DNA from: Streptomyces bikiniensis
Lineage (GTDB): Bacteria > Actinomycetota > Actinomycetes > Streptomycetales > Streptomycetaceae
Assembly (NCBI GenBank): GCA_000716465.1
Contig: JNWL01000001.1
Coordinates: 62,001-126,000 of the forward strand
Reading direction: 5' to 3'
DNA: 64,000 nucleotides
The notes under the pieces are model-generated. The model did not search any database. It was not told the DNA's origin and saw nothing but the letters and a program-made list of their open reading frames with translations. The position numbers were made by a program, and so were the translations under genes. How positions within the stretch are numbered: the stretch's first letter is position 1; each line of letters begins with the position of its first letter. This document shows, in pieces, positions 16,647 to 25,098 of this stretch.

Positions 16647-18155
16647 TCAGAGCTCGCCCTCGGCGGCCCGCTCGGCCAGGCGCACCAGGGTGCGGACCGA
16701 GGAGCCGGTGCCGCCCTTGGGGGTGTAGCCGTACGGGGCGCCCTCGTGGTAGGCCGGGCCCGCGATGTCCAGGTGGGCCCAGGTGATGCCCTCGCCCACG
16801 AACTCCTGGAGGAAGAGGCCGGCGACCAGGCCGCCGCCCATCCGCTCGCCCATGTTCGCGATGTCGGCGGTGGGGGAGTCCATGCCCTTGCGCAGGTCCG
16901 CCGGGAGCGGCATCGGCCAGGACGCCTCGCCGACCTCCTCCGCGACCTCGTGGACCGTGGAGCGGAACTCGTCGTCGTTGGCCATGATGCCGAAGGTGCG
17001 GCTGCCGAGCGCCAGCATCATCGCGCCGGTCAGGGTCGCCACGTCGACGATCGCGTCCGGGTTCTCCTCGGAGGCCCGGGTCAGCGCGTCGGCCAGGACC
17101 AGGCGGCCCTCGGCGTCGGTGTTCAGGACCTCGACGGTCTTGCCGCTGTACATGCGCAGGACGTCGCCCGGGCGGGTGGCGGAGCCGGACGGCATGTTCT
17201 CGGCGAGCGCCAGCCAGCCGGTGACGTTGGCCTCCAGGCCGAGGCGGGCCGCGGCGACGACGGTGGAGAACACGGCGGCGGCGCCGCTCATGTCGCACTT
17301 CATCGTCTCGTTGTGGCCGGCCGGCTTCAGGGAGATGCCGCCCGAGTCGTAGGTGATGCCCTTGCCGACCAGGGCGAGGGTCTTCTCCGCCTTCGGGTGG
17401 GTGTAGGCGACGCGGACCAGGCGCGGCGGGTTCTCCGAACCGGCGCCGACGCCGAGGATGCCGCCGTAGCCGCCCTTGGCGAGGGCCTTCTCGTCGAGGA
17501 CCTGGACCTTCAGGCCGTGCTCCTTGCCGGCGGTCTGCACCGCGGCGGCGAAGGCGGCCGGGGTCAGGTCGTTCGGCGGGGTGTTGATCAGGTCGCGGGC
17601 GCGGTTGATCTCCTCCGCGACGGCCTGGGCGCGCTCGGCGGCGGCCTTGTGGGCCTTGTCGCGCGGCTTGGCGCCGAGCAGGGCGACCTCGGCGAGCGGC
17701 CTCTTCGCGTCCTTGCCGACCTCCTGGTAGGCGGTGAAGGCGTACGCGCCGAGCAGGGCGCCCTCCCCGACGGCGGAGACGGCGGCGGCGTCGGCGACCG
17801 GCAGGGCGAACGCGGCCTTCTTCGTGCCGAAGAGCGCGCGGGCCGCGGTGCCGGCGGCGCGGCGCAGGGTCTCCGTGCCGAACGCCTCGCCGTCCTCGGG
17901 GGCGCCGCCCAGGCCGACGGCCAGGACGACGGGGGCCTTGAGACCGGCGGGGGCGGGCAGCTTGGTCGCCTCACCCTCGGCACCCGAGGCGCCCAGGGTC
18001 TCCAGGACGGCGGCGAGCCGGCCGTCGAAGGCCTTGTCGACGGCCTCGGCGCCCGGAGCGACGATCAGCTCCTTCCCGGACTTGGCGACGCCGACGACGA
18101 GGGCGTCGGCGCGCAGCGTCGCCGCGCCGGCAGTGCTGAGAGTGAGAGCAGTCAC
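16647..18155 (-). CDS. pepA: Leucyl aminopeptidase (M17, cytosol aminopeptidase)
   Basis: 502 residues. It releases N-terminal residues from peptides in the cytoplasm using two metal ions. The signature NTDAEGRLVLADAL is intact, with the metal-binding KGITYDSGGISLKP and MKCDMSGAAAV blocks before it. The N-terminal ~170 residues are the variable macro-like domain. ATG at 18155. A single-gene unit, ended by the strong palindrome at 16586-16626. Confidence 0.96.
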   Translation of the reverse strand: MTALTLSTAGAATLRADALVVGVAKSGKELIVAPGAEAVDKAFDGRLAAVLETLGASGAEGEATKLPAPAGLKAPVVLAVGLGGAPEDGEAFGTETLRRAAGTAARALFGTKKAAFALPVADAAAVSAVGEGALLGAYAFTAYQEVGKDAKRPLAEVALLGAKPRDKAHKAAAERAQAVAEEINRARDLINTPPNDLTPAAFAAAVQTAGKEHGLKVQVLDEKALAKGGYGGILGVGAGSENPPRLVRVAYTHPKAEKTLALVGKGITYDSGGISLKPAGHNETMKCDMSGAAAVFSTVVAAARLGLEANVTGWLALAENMPSGSATRPGDVLRMYSGKTVEVLNTDAEGRLVLADALTRASEENPDAIVDVATLTGAMMLALGSRTFGIMANDDEFRSTVHEVAEEVGEASWPMPLPADLRKGMDSPTADIANMGERMGGGLVAGLFLQEFVGEGITWAHLDIAGPAYHEGAPYGYTPKGGTGSSVRTLVRLAERAAEGEL

Positions 18156-18471
18156 GGTGGTGAATTCTCGCTTCCATTGAGTTCTGTGGCGGTCGGGGGA
18201 TGGGCCGACCGTGCCCGCCGCATCGTATTTCGGCCCGGAGAACGCCGGTGACGAGCCTACGCTCGCTCACCCGGTTCGCTCACGGCGGCGGTGATTCACT
18301 CATCCGTGGTGTCTCTTTCATGTTTACCGGCCAGGCTCGGAGAGCTGCCTCCACACTCGCCTCAATCACGCAAGGGCGACGTCCTCGCCTTCGCGCCATC
18401 TGCGACATCTCCACAGGTCCGCCCGGTCCCGTCCCGGTCCGGCGCGGTCCTGCAGAGGGGGGAAACCACCG
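18156..18471. other. Divergent intergenic region, pepA / exopolysaccharide operon
   Basis: No gene. It must hold the pepA promoter (minus strand) and the promoter of the five-gene operon starting at 18472. AGAGGGGGG at 18454-18462 is the ribosome-binding site of the first operon gene. A sequence reading TGAGCG-N17-TAGGCT on the minus strand near 18254-18282 is a weak candidate pepA promoter. I recognise no operator. Confidence 0.45.
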
Positions 18472-20556
18472 ATGGACTCCGGCCGAATCCGCATGCCCGG
18501 AAACAGGTCCCGCACCGCCCACCGCATAGCCCGGACGGCGGCCCTGGCCGTCGCCGCGCTCGTCGCCACCGCCGTGCCGTCCGCGCAGGCCGCCACCGCC
18601 CCTGCGCCCCGCGTCGACCTCACCGTCCTCGTCGTGGACGACGGCGGCAGCGCGGTCGGGGCGATCACCGCCGAGCTGGAGGGCTCCGGCGTCCCGTACC
18701 GCAGGATCGACCTCGACGACCCGAACCGGCCGGTCGTGGACCAGGCCTTCCTCAGCGACAGCGTCGACGGGCGGCCCCGCGCCAAGTACCAGGGCGTCGT
18801 CCTGCCCCACGAGACCGCCTTCGGCCCCGACTCCGCCGAGCACACCGCGCTCCGGGCGTACGAGCGGACCTTCGGCATCCCGCAGGTCGACGCCTACACC
18901 TGGTCGCACCCGGGCGTCGGCCTCGACTACACCAGCGACGGCGGCCTGTCCGGCGTCCTCGACGGGGTCACCGCCTCCGTCACCGCCGCCGGGAAGGCGG
19001 GCCCCTTCCGGTACCTGGCCGGATCGCTCGCCTTCGAGGACAACGACCCGGCGATCGCCGAGAGCTACGGCTACGCGGGCCGCCCCCGCGCCGGGTACAC
19101 CAGCTACCTCGACGTGCCCGTCGGGGGTGCCGGCGGCGGCCGGGCCAGCCTCGTCGGCGAGTACGCCGCCGACGGGCGCCGCGAGCTGGTCGTCACCTTC
19201 GCCTACAACCAGCACCAGCGGCAGTTCCGGGCCCTCGCCCGCGGCATCGTCGAATGGCTCACCCAGGGCGTCCACCTCGGGCAGAGCCGCAACCACCTCT
19301 CCGTCCACGTGGACGACGTCTTCGCCCCCGACGCCCGCTGGGACCCCGAACGCGACTGCACCCCCGGCGACTTCGACTGCGCCGGCGGCGACGGCGGGGG
19401 CACGGCCCCGATCCGCATGACCGCCGCGGACGCCCAGTACGCCGCCGCCTGGCAGAAGGCCTCCGGCTTCACCCTCGACATGGTCTACAACGGCGGCCAG
19501 GGCGAGCAGTGGAAGGCCGAACACGGCGGCTCCGACCCGCTCGCCGACCGGCTCGTCGCCGACCGCGCCCAGTACCGGTGGATCAACCACACCTACACCC
19601 ACCCCTTCCTCGGCTGCGTCCAGGACACCACCACCGTCCCCTGGCGGTGCGCCGCGGACGCCAAGGGCGACACCCTCTGGGTCACCCGCGCCGAGCTGTC
19701 CGCGCAGATCCGCGACAACCACGACTGGGCCGTCCGCAAGGGCATCTCCGTCGACCGCTCCGAACTCGTCACCGGCGAGCACTCCGGCCTGAAGACCCTG
19801 CCCCAGCAGCCCGCCGACAATCCGAACCTGGCCGGCGCGCTCGCCGACAACGGCGTGAAGTGGATCGCGAGCGACAACTCCCGCGAGCCGCGGCAGCGCA
19901 CGGTCGGCACCGCGACCGGCGCCGCGCAGACCGTGCCCCGCCACCCCATGAACGTGTACTACAACGTGGGCACCGCCGCCGAGATGGCCGACGAGTACAA
20001 CTGGGTCTACACCTCCCGCGCCGACGGCGGCAGCGGGATCTGCGAGTCCAACCCGGCCTCCACCTGCCTGCCCGCCCCGCTGCCCCTCGCCACCGGCTAC
20101 GCCGACCACATCGTCCCGCAGGAGGCGCGCATCGCGCTCTCCCACGTCCTCGGCAACGACCCGCGCCCGCACTACGTGCACCAGTCCAACCTGGCCGAGG
20201 AGCGCCTGCTCTACCCCGTCCTCGACCGCGTACTGACCGACTACCGGGCCCTGTTCGCGCCCTCCGCGCCCCTGGTCAACCCGGCCCAGCGGGACGTCGG
20301 CACCGAACTGGCCCGCCGCGCCGCCTGGGACCGGGCCCTCGCCGCCGGGAAGGTCACCGCCTACCGGATCGGCACCACCGTCACCGTCAAGGCCCCCTCC
20401 GGCGTCGTCGCGCCCGTGACCGCCCCCGAGGGCACCCGCAAGAAGCTGCTCCTCGGCACCAGCGCCTTCGGCACGGCCTACGCCGGGACCCGCTCCGCCT
20501 GGACCTCGCCCGAACCGCTCCAGAGCGCCGTCACCCTCACGATCCCGACCATCTGA
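18472..20556 (+). CDS. Secreted Agd3-like (CE18) polysaccharide deacetylase
   Basis: 694 residues. A Sec signal peptide (basic start, hydrophobic core, VPSAQA about 37-42) directs it outside. After a ~230-residue N-terminal module comes the deacetylase part with HVDD at 279-282 (metal-binding/catalytic Asp pair) and NHTYTHPF with H373 and H377 (the metal HxxxH), then SGLKTLPQQPADNPNLAGAL. This layout matches what I recall of Aspergillus Agd3, which removes N-acetyl groups from galactosaminogalactan (family CE18). The substrate here is inferred from fold and from the neighbouring GT4, GH135-like and GH114-like genes. First gene of the operon. Confidence 0.8.
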   Translation: MDSGRIRMPGNRSRTAHRIARTAALAVAALVATAVPSAQAATAPAPRVDLTVLVVDDGGSAVGAITAELEGSGVPYRRIDLDDPNRPVVDQAFLSDSVDGRPRAKYQGVVLPHETAFGPDSAEHTALRAYERTFGIPQVDAYTWSHPGVGLDYTSDGGLSGVLDGVTASVTAAGKAGPFRYLAGSLAFEDNDPAIAESYGYAGRPRAGYTSYLDVPVGGAGGGRASLVGEYAADGRRELVVTFAYNQHQRQFRALARGIVEWLTQGVHLGQSRNHLSVHVDDVFAPDARWDPERDCTPGDFDCAGGDGGGTAPIRMTAADAQYAAAWQKASGFTLDMVYNGGQGEQWKAEHGGSDPLADRLVADRAQYRWINHTYTHPFLGCVQDTTTVPWRCAADAKGDTLWVTRAELSAQIRDNHDWAVRKGISVDRSELVTGEHSGLKTLPQQPADNPNLAGALADNGVKWIASDNSREPRQRTVGTATGAAQTVPRHPMNVYYNVGTAAEMADEYNWVYTSRADGGSGICESNPASTCLPAPLPLATGYADHIVPQEARIALSHVLGNDPRPHYVHQSNLAEERLLYPVLDRVLTDYRALFAPSAPLVNPAQRDVGTELARRAAWDRALAAGKVTAYRIGTTVTVKAPSGVVAPVTAPEGTRKKLLLGTSAFGTAYAGTRSAWTSPEPLQSAVTLTIPTI

Positions 20557-20583
20557 CCCAGCACGTTCCGGGGGGAACCGCAC

Positions 20584-22116
20584 ATGCCGAGCCGTGGCCG
20601 TCACGTCACCATGCTCACCGAAGGCACCTATCCGCACGTCCACGGCGGGGTCAGCACCTGGTGCGACCAACTCGTCCGGGGCATGCCCGAGGTGGACTTC
20701 GACGTCCTCGCCCTCACCGGCAGCGGGCGGGAGCCCGTCACCTGGGACCTGCCGTCCAACGTCGTCCGGCACACCGCGTTCCCCCTCTGGGGCCCGGCGC
20801 CCGTCCGCGCGCGCCGGGCCCCCGGGGGGCGGGAGCGCCGCCGCTTCCTCGACACGTACGAACGGCTCCTGCTCTCCCTGCTCGACCCGGGGACCGGCTA
20901 CGACTTCGGCACGAGCCTGTACGAGCTGGCCGCCCTGGCCCGGCGGGGGAGGCTCACCGCCGCCCTCCGCTCCGAGGCCGCCCTGCGCTCCCTGATGTGG
21001 ACGTGGGCCATGCCGCACCTGCCGACGCGGGCGGCCCGGCCCACCGTCCACGACGCCCTCACCGCCACCGACCTGCTCGAACACGCCCTGCGCCCGCTCG
21101 CCGCCCGGATATCCACCGGCGGTGTGGCGCACGCCGTCTCCAGCGGACTCGCCACGCTGCCGGCCCTCGCCGCGCGGCACTTCGAAGGGGTCCCCTTCCT
21201 GCTGACCGAACACGGCATCTACCTGCGCGAGCGGTACCTCGGCTACCGCACCGAGAAGCAGTCCTGGCCCGTCAAGGCCCTGATGCTCGCCTTCTACCGC
21301 GAGCTCAACACCCTCGGCTACCGCGAGGCCGACCTCATCACCCCCTGCAACCGGTACAACCGGCGCTGGGAGGAGCGCGGCGGCGCCCCCGCCGACCGCA
21401 TCCGCACCGTCTACAACGGCGTCGACCCGGCCCTCTTCCCCGAGGCGGGGCCCGAGCCCGCGACCCCCACCCTCAGCTGGTGCGGGCGCGTCGACCCCAT
21501 CAAGGACCTGGAGACCCTGATCCGGGCGTACGCGATCTGCCGCGCCGAACTCCCCGCGCTGCGGCTGCGGTTGTTCGGGCCCGTGCCCGCCGGGAACGAG
21601 GACTACCGGACCCGCCTGGAAAAGCTCGCCGCCGAACTGGGCGTCACCGACGGCGTCACCTTCGAGGGCCGCGTCACCGACGTGCCCTCGGCGTACGCGG
21701 CCGGCAGCGTGGTCGTGCTCTCCTCCATCAGCGAGGGCTTCCCCTTCTCCCTCATCGAGGCCATGTCCTGCGGCCGCGCGACCGTCTCCACGGACGTCGG
21801 AGGGGTACGGGAGGCCGTCGGCGACACCGGGATCGTCGTCCCGCCCCGCGAACCGGCCGTCATGGCCGCCGCCCTCTCGGCGCTCCTGGGCGACGGCGCC
21901 CGCCGCGCCGAACTGGGCCGCCTGGCCCGGCAGCGGGTCGTCGACCGCTTCACCCTGAACCGCTCGGTGGACGGCTTCCGCCGCATCTACCGCGAACTGG
22001 CGGGCGAGGACCCGTCCCCCCGCCCCGACCGGCCCGCCCCGGAACGCCGTACGGTCCGCACCCCCGCCCTCCGCCGCACCCCGGCGGCCCTCGTGGCGGG
22101 AGGCACCCCGGCATGA
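20584..22116 (+). CDS. pelF: PelF-like GT4 glycosyltransferase
   Basis: 510 residues. It starts MPSRGRHVTMLTEGTYPHVHGG then VSTWCDQLVRGM, the hallmark N-terminus of PelF (EGTYPxxxGGVSxW; DUF3492). The GT4 C-terminal half has LSWCGRVDPIKDLETLIRAY and the E-x7-E nucleotide-sugar motif (E384 and E392 in SEGFPFSLIEAMSCG). PelF polymerises the Pel polysaccharide from UDP-activated amino sugar in the cytoplasm. Gtb3 of fungal galactosaminogalactan clusters is also a GT4. It begins 27 bp after the deacetylase and overlaps the next gene by 4 bp, so coupled expression is likely. No PelD/PelE genes are nearby. Confidence 0.88.
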   Translation: MPSRGRHVTMLTEGTYPHVHGGVSTWCDQLVRGMPEVDFDVLALTGSGREPVTWDLPSNVVRHTAFPLWGPAPVRARRAPGGRERRRFLDTYERLLLSLLDPGTGYDFGTSLYELAALARRGRLTAALRSEAALRSLMWTWAMPHLPTRAARPTVHDALTATDLLEHALRPLAARISTGGVAHAVSSGLATLPALAARHFEGVPFLLTEHGIYLRERYLGYRTEKQSWPVKALMLAFYRELNTLGYREADLITPCNRYNRRWEERGGAPADRIRTVYNGVDPALFPEAGPEPATPTLSWCGRVDPIKDLETLIRAYAICRAELPALRLRLFGPVPAGNEDYRTRLEKLAAELGVTDGVTFEGRVTDVPSAYAAGSVVVLSSISEGFPFSLIEAMSCGRATVSTDVGGVREAVGDTGIVVPPREPAVMAAALSALLGDGARRAELGRLARQRVVDRFTLNRSVDGFRRIYRELAGEDPSPRPDRPAPERRTVRTPALRRTPAALVAGGTPA

Positions 22117-23675
22117 GCGGCTCCCTCTGGCTGAAACCCCCGGGGGAGGGGGACACCCTCCCGGCGATCCCGAGACCCCGCCGGGAGGAGGTACCAAAGG
22201 CCCCGGAGCCCCCGGAGACGGAGAAGGCCTCGGACACGGAGAAGGCCTCGGACACGGAGAAGGCCTCGGACACGGAGAAGGCCCCGGACACGGAGAAGGC
22301 CCCGGAGAAGGGGAAGGCCCCGGACACGGGGAAGGGCCCTGACGTGCCCCCCGCCCCCGACCCCCTCGACGCGCTCGCCGAGCGGCTCGACGGGTTCGTC
22401 GCCGCCGCCGTGCACCCCGACGAGGTGGCCGCGCTCCTGGAGTCCGACGGCATGACCGACGACCACATCCGGCTCACCTACGGCCGCGCCGACTCCTTCG
22501 CCCTTGCCGAGGACCTCTACGCGCGCGTGGAGCGGCGCCACCCCGCCCCGGCGCCGCCGCCCGCCGGACCCTGGCACGGCGGACTCGCGAACTGCCTCCT
22601 GCGCGGGCTCGTCTTCGCGCTGCCCGGCCTCGCGTACGTGCTCGCCGCCCCGCTGCTCGCCGGGGAGCAGGGCCGGTTCGGGCTTCCCGGCGGAACGGTT
22701 CCGCTGCTCGCCGGGGCCGTCACCGGCTGGGTCTGGAACCAGGCCCTGTCCCACCGCGCGTACACCTGGCTCGGCCTCGGCGACCGGCCCGCCGCCGCCC
22801 GCGCCCTGCTCACCGGCGCGCCCCCGGGCGCCCTCGCCGGGACGGGCGTCGCCCTCGCGGTCGCCGCGCCCGGCGAGGCCCCGGCCGCCGTCTTCGCCGC
22901 GGGCCAGTCGCTCTACCTCGCCGCCGCGACCGCCCTCCTGGTCCTCGGCCGCGAACGGGCCCTGTTCGGCGCCCTGGTGCCGCTCGCCGGGGCCGTCCCC
23001 GCCTTCCGCTGGGACCTGCCCGACCCCCTGCGGATCGGTCTCCTCCTCGCCTCCCTCACCGCCACCGCCGTCCTCGCCGCGCGCGTGCTCCGGCCGGGGC
23101 TGCGGCGGACGGCGGCGGGGCGCGGCGGTCCCCCGCGCACGGCCTCGCTCCCGTACGGGCTCTTCGGTCTCGGCAGCGGTCTGCTCGTCCTGCACGCGGG
23201 CACCGGCACCACCCCGGTGAGCGGCGCGGGGGCGGTCGTCGCGCTCACCCTCTCCATGGGACCCGCCGAATGGCTGCTGCACCGCTTCCGGGACGGGGCC
23301 CTGGCCCGGCTGCGGACCCTCACCACCGCCCGCGAGTTCCGGCGGGCCGCCACCGGCACCCTGGTCCTCTGCCTCGGCGGCTACCTCGCCGTCCTCACCG
23401 CCCTCCTCCTCGCCGTGACCCAGGTCTGGCCGGGCGCGCCCCGGCCGACGCCCCCGGACCTGCTCGCCCTGCTCCTCGTCGGGACCGCGCTCTGGCTCGG
23501 CCTGCTGCTCCAGGCCTTCGGCGCGGTCCTCGGCGCCGCCACCGTCTGCCTGCTCGCGGCGGTCGCGCAGACCGCGCTGCCCGCGGCGGGCCCGGCGGCG
23601 ACCGGGGGAGCGGCCGCCGTGCTCGCCGTCCTCACCTGTGTTCTGCTGGTACGACCGACCGCCCATCGCGTCTAG
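22113..23675 (+). CDS. Polytopic membrane protein, probable exopolysaccharide export partner of PelF
   Basis: 520 residues. Residues 1-~150 are soluble: a Pro-rich start, seven hexads of the TEKASD type (36-77) and a short helical region (ALLESDGMTDDHIRLTYGRA). Residues ~155-520 contain about ten to twelve hydrophobic segments. I do not see a clear family signature. Position and topology suggest it plays the role PelG (a MOP-type transporter) plays with PelF. It starts in an ATGA overlap with pelF. Assignment as transporter is inference from context. Confidence 0.7.
   Translation: MSGSLWLKPPGEGDTLPAIPRPRREEVPKAPEPPETEKASDTEKASDTEKASDTEKAPDTEKAPEKGKAPDTGKGPDVPPAPDPLDALAERLDGFVAAAVHPDEVAALLESDGMTDDHIRLTYGRADSFALAEDLYARVERRHPAPAPPPAGPWHGGLANCLLRGLVFALPGLAYVLAAPLLAGEQGRFGLPGGTVPLLAGAVTGWVWNQALSHRAYTWLGLGDRPAAARALLTGAPPGALAGTGVALAVAAPGEAPAAVFAAGQSLYLAAATALLVLGRERALFGALVPLAGAVPAFRWDLPDPLRIGLLLASLTATAVLAARVLRPGLRRTAAGRGGPPRTASLPYGLFGLGSGLLVLHAGTGTTPVSGAGAVVALTLSMGPAEWLLHRFRDGALARLRTLTTAREFRRAATGTLVLCLGGYLAVLTALLLAVTQVWPGAPRPTPPDLLALLLVGTALWLGLLLQAFGAVLGAATVCLLAAVAQTALPAAGPAATGGAAAVLAVLTCVLLVRPTAHRV
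22218..22343 (+). repeat. 18 bp in-frame repeat, seven units
   Basis: Units of the form ACGGAGAAGGCCTCGGAC encode TEKASD three times, then TEKAPD, TEKAPE, KGKAPD and TGKGPD. The first copies are nearly identical in DNA, pointing to recent expansion of a hydrophilic N-terminal tail. Confidence 0.93.
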
Positions 23676-23683
23676 GTGGTGTG

Positions 23684-24304
23684 ATGACGACCCCGTCCCT
23701 CCTGGTGCCGTTCTACGAGCACCCGGCCGAACGCCCCGACGCCTGGGCGGCGCTCGTCGGCGCGGCGCCCTCCCTGTACGGCGTCGTCCTCAACCCGGCG
23801 AGCGGCGCGGGCCCCGCGCCCGACCCGGCGTTCGCCGGGGCCGCCGGGCGGCTGCGTGGGGCTGGCGTCCGGGTCCTGGGCTACGTGGACACGGCCTACG
23901 GGCGCCGCCCGCACGCCGAGGTCGTCGCCGAACTGCTGCGCCACCGCGACTGGTACGGCACCGACGGCGCCTTCCTGGACCAGGTGGCGACCGCGCCCGG
24001 CGCCCTCGCCCACTACCGCCGGATCGCGGTCGCGGCCCGGGCCGCCGGGGCCGCGACCCTGGTCTTCAACCACGGGGCCCGCCCGGACCCCGGCTACGAG
24101 GCCCAGGCCGACCTGCTCGTCACCTTCGAGGGCCCCTGGGAGACCTACCGCACCCTCGACCTTCCGGTCGCCGCCCACCACTGCCACCTGGTGTACGCCG
24201 CCCCCGCCGGGTTCCGGCCCGCCACCCCGGTGCACTGCGCGGTGCCCGGCGCGGGCGCGCACCCCTGGGGCACCCTTCCGCACCTCCCGGAGCCCGCCCG
24301 ATGA
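23684..24304 (+). CDS. Spherulin-4/Sph3-like (GH135) glycoside hydrolase
   Basis: 206 residues, a (beta/alpha)8-type fold: VPFYEHPA at the start, LNPASGAG, LGYVDTAYGRR, YGTDGAFLDQV (97-100 FLDQ), LVFNHGARPDPGYEAQADLLVTFEG (E149). These are the spherulin-4 family blocks. In Aspergillus Sph3, which cuts galactosaminogalactan, the strand-4 motif is Asp-Glu; here it is D99-Q100, while the later Glu is kept. No signal peptide is visible, unlike the fungal enzyme, so it may act inside the cell or on nascent chains. It starts 8 bp after the membrane gene and overlaps the next by 4 bp. Confidence 0.82.
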   Translation: MTTPSLLVPFYEHPAERPDAWAALVGAAPSLYGVVLNPASGAGPAPDPAFAGAAGRLRGAGVRVLGYVDTAYGRRPHAEVVAELLRHRDWYGTDGAFLDQVATAPGALAHYRRIAVAARAAGAATLVFNHGARPDPGYEAQADLLVTFEGPWETYRTLDLPVAAHHCHLVYAAPAGFRPATPVHCAVPGAGAHPWGTLPHLPEPAR

Positions 24305-25098
24305 GACGCCTGCCCCTCCTGCTCGCGGGGCTCCTGCTCCTCGCCACCGCCTGCACGACGACGTCCCCCGACCCCGCCCCCGACGCCAAGCGGGCGGAGG
24401 AGCGCTGGCGGCCGAAACCCGGTCTCGCCTGGCAGTGGCAGCTCAGCGGCCGGCTCGACCCGACGGTCGACGTCCCCGTGTACGACATCGACGGCTTCGA
24501 GCACCCGGCGTCCGCCGTGAAGGACCTGCACGCCCGGGGCCGGAAGGTGATCTGCTACCTCTCCACCGGCGCCTGGGAGGACTTCCGTCCGGACGCCGAC
24601 CGCTTCCCGGAGGCCCTGCTCGGCCGGGGCAACGGCTGGCCGGGCGAGCGCTGGCTCGACATCCGCCGCACCGACGTCCTCGGCCCCCTGATGGCCGCAC
24701 GCCTCGACATGTGCCGCGACAAGGGCTTCGACGCCGTCGAGCCCGACAACATGGACGGCTACCGGAACGGCACCGGCTTCCCGCTCACCGCCGCCGACCA
24801 GCTCCGCTACAACCGCCTGATCGCCCGTCTGGCCCACGAGCGCGGCCTCGCGGTCGGCCTCAAGAACGACCTCGACCAGATCCCGGAGCTCCTCGCGGAC
24901 TTCGACTTCGCGGTCAACGAGCAGTGCGCCCAGTACGAGGAGTGCGACCTGCTCACCCCGTTCGTGAAGGCCGGCAAGGCCGTCTTCCACGTCGAGTACG
25001 AACTGGCGCCGGGCCGATTCTGTCCGCGGGCGCGGGAACTGGGCCTCAGCTCGATGCGGAAGCGGTACGAACTGGGGGTGTGGCGGCAGCCCTGCTGA
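24301..25098 (+). CDS. GH114-like endo-alpha-1,4-polygalactosaminidase lipoprotein (Ega3-like)
   Basis: 265 residues. A type II signal peptide with LLLATAC (lipobox Cys at about 18) makes it a surface lipoprotein. The catalytic barrel has WQWQLSGRLD, YDIDGFEHPASAVKDLHARG, CYLSTGAWEDFRPD, then EPDN at 147-150 (D149, presumed nucleophile/base) and NEQCAQYEEC (E207, presumed acid). These match GH114, the family of Ega3 and of the PelA hydrolase domain. It should cut alpha-1,4-linked galactosamine-rich polymers at the cell surface. It is the last gene of the operon; its 3' end overlaps the convergent lipoprotein gene by 53 bp. Confidence 0.88.
   Translation: MRRLPLLLAGLLLLATACTTTSPDPAPDAKRAEERWRPKPGLAWQWQLSGRLDPTVDVPVYDIDGFEHPASAVKDLHARGRKVICYLSTGAWEDFRPDADRFPEALLGRGNGWPGERWLDIRRTDVLGPLMAARLDMCRDKGFDAVEPDNMDGYRNGTGFPLTAADQLRYNRLIARLAHERGLAVGLKNDLDQIPELLADFDFAVNEQCAQYEECDLLTPFVKAGKAVFHVEYELAPGRFCPRARELGLSSMRKRYELGVWRQPC

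Noticed and set aside
18291..22115. Long plus-strand open frame running into the membrane protein
   Set aside because: Only its last part (from ATG 22113) is a real gene; the earlier part is Arg/Pro-rich shadow coding of the deacetylase and pelF.
18280..22197. 1305-codon minus-strand open frame
   Set aside because: Antisense of the deacetylase and pelF genes; translation is Gly/Val/Arg-rich without domain motifs.
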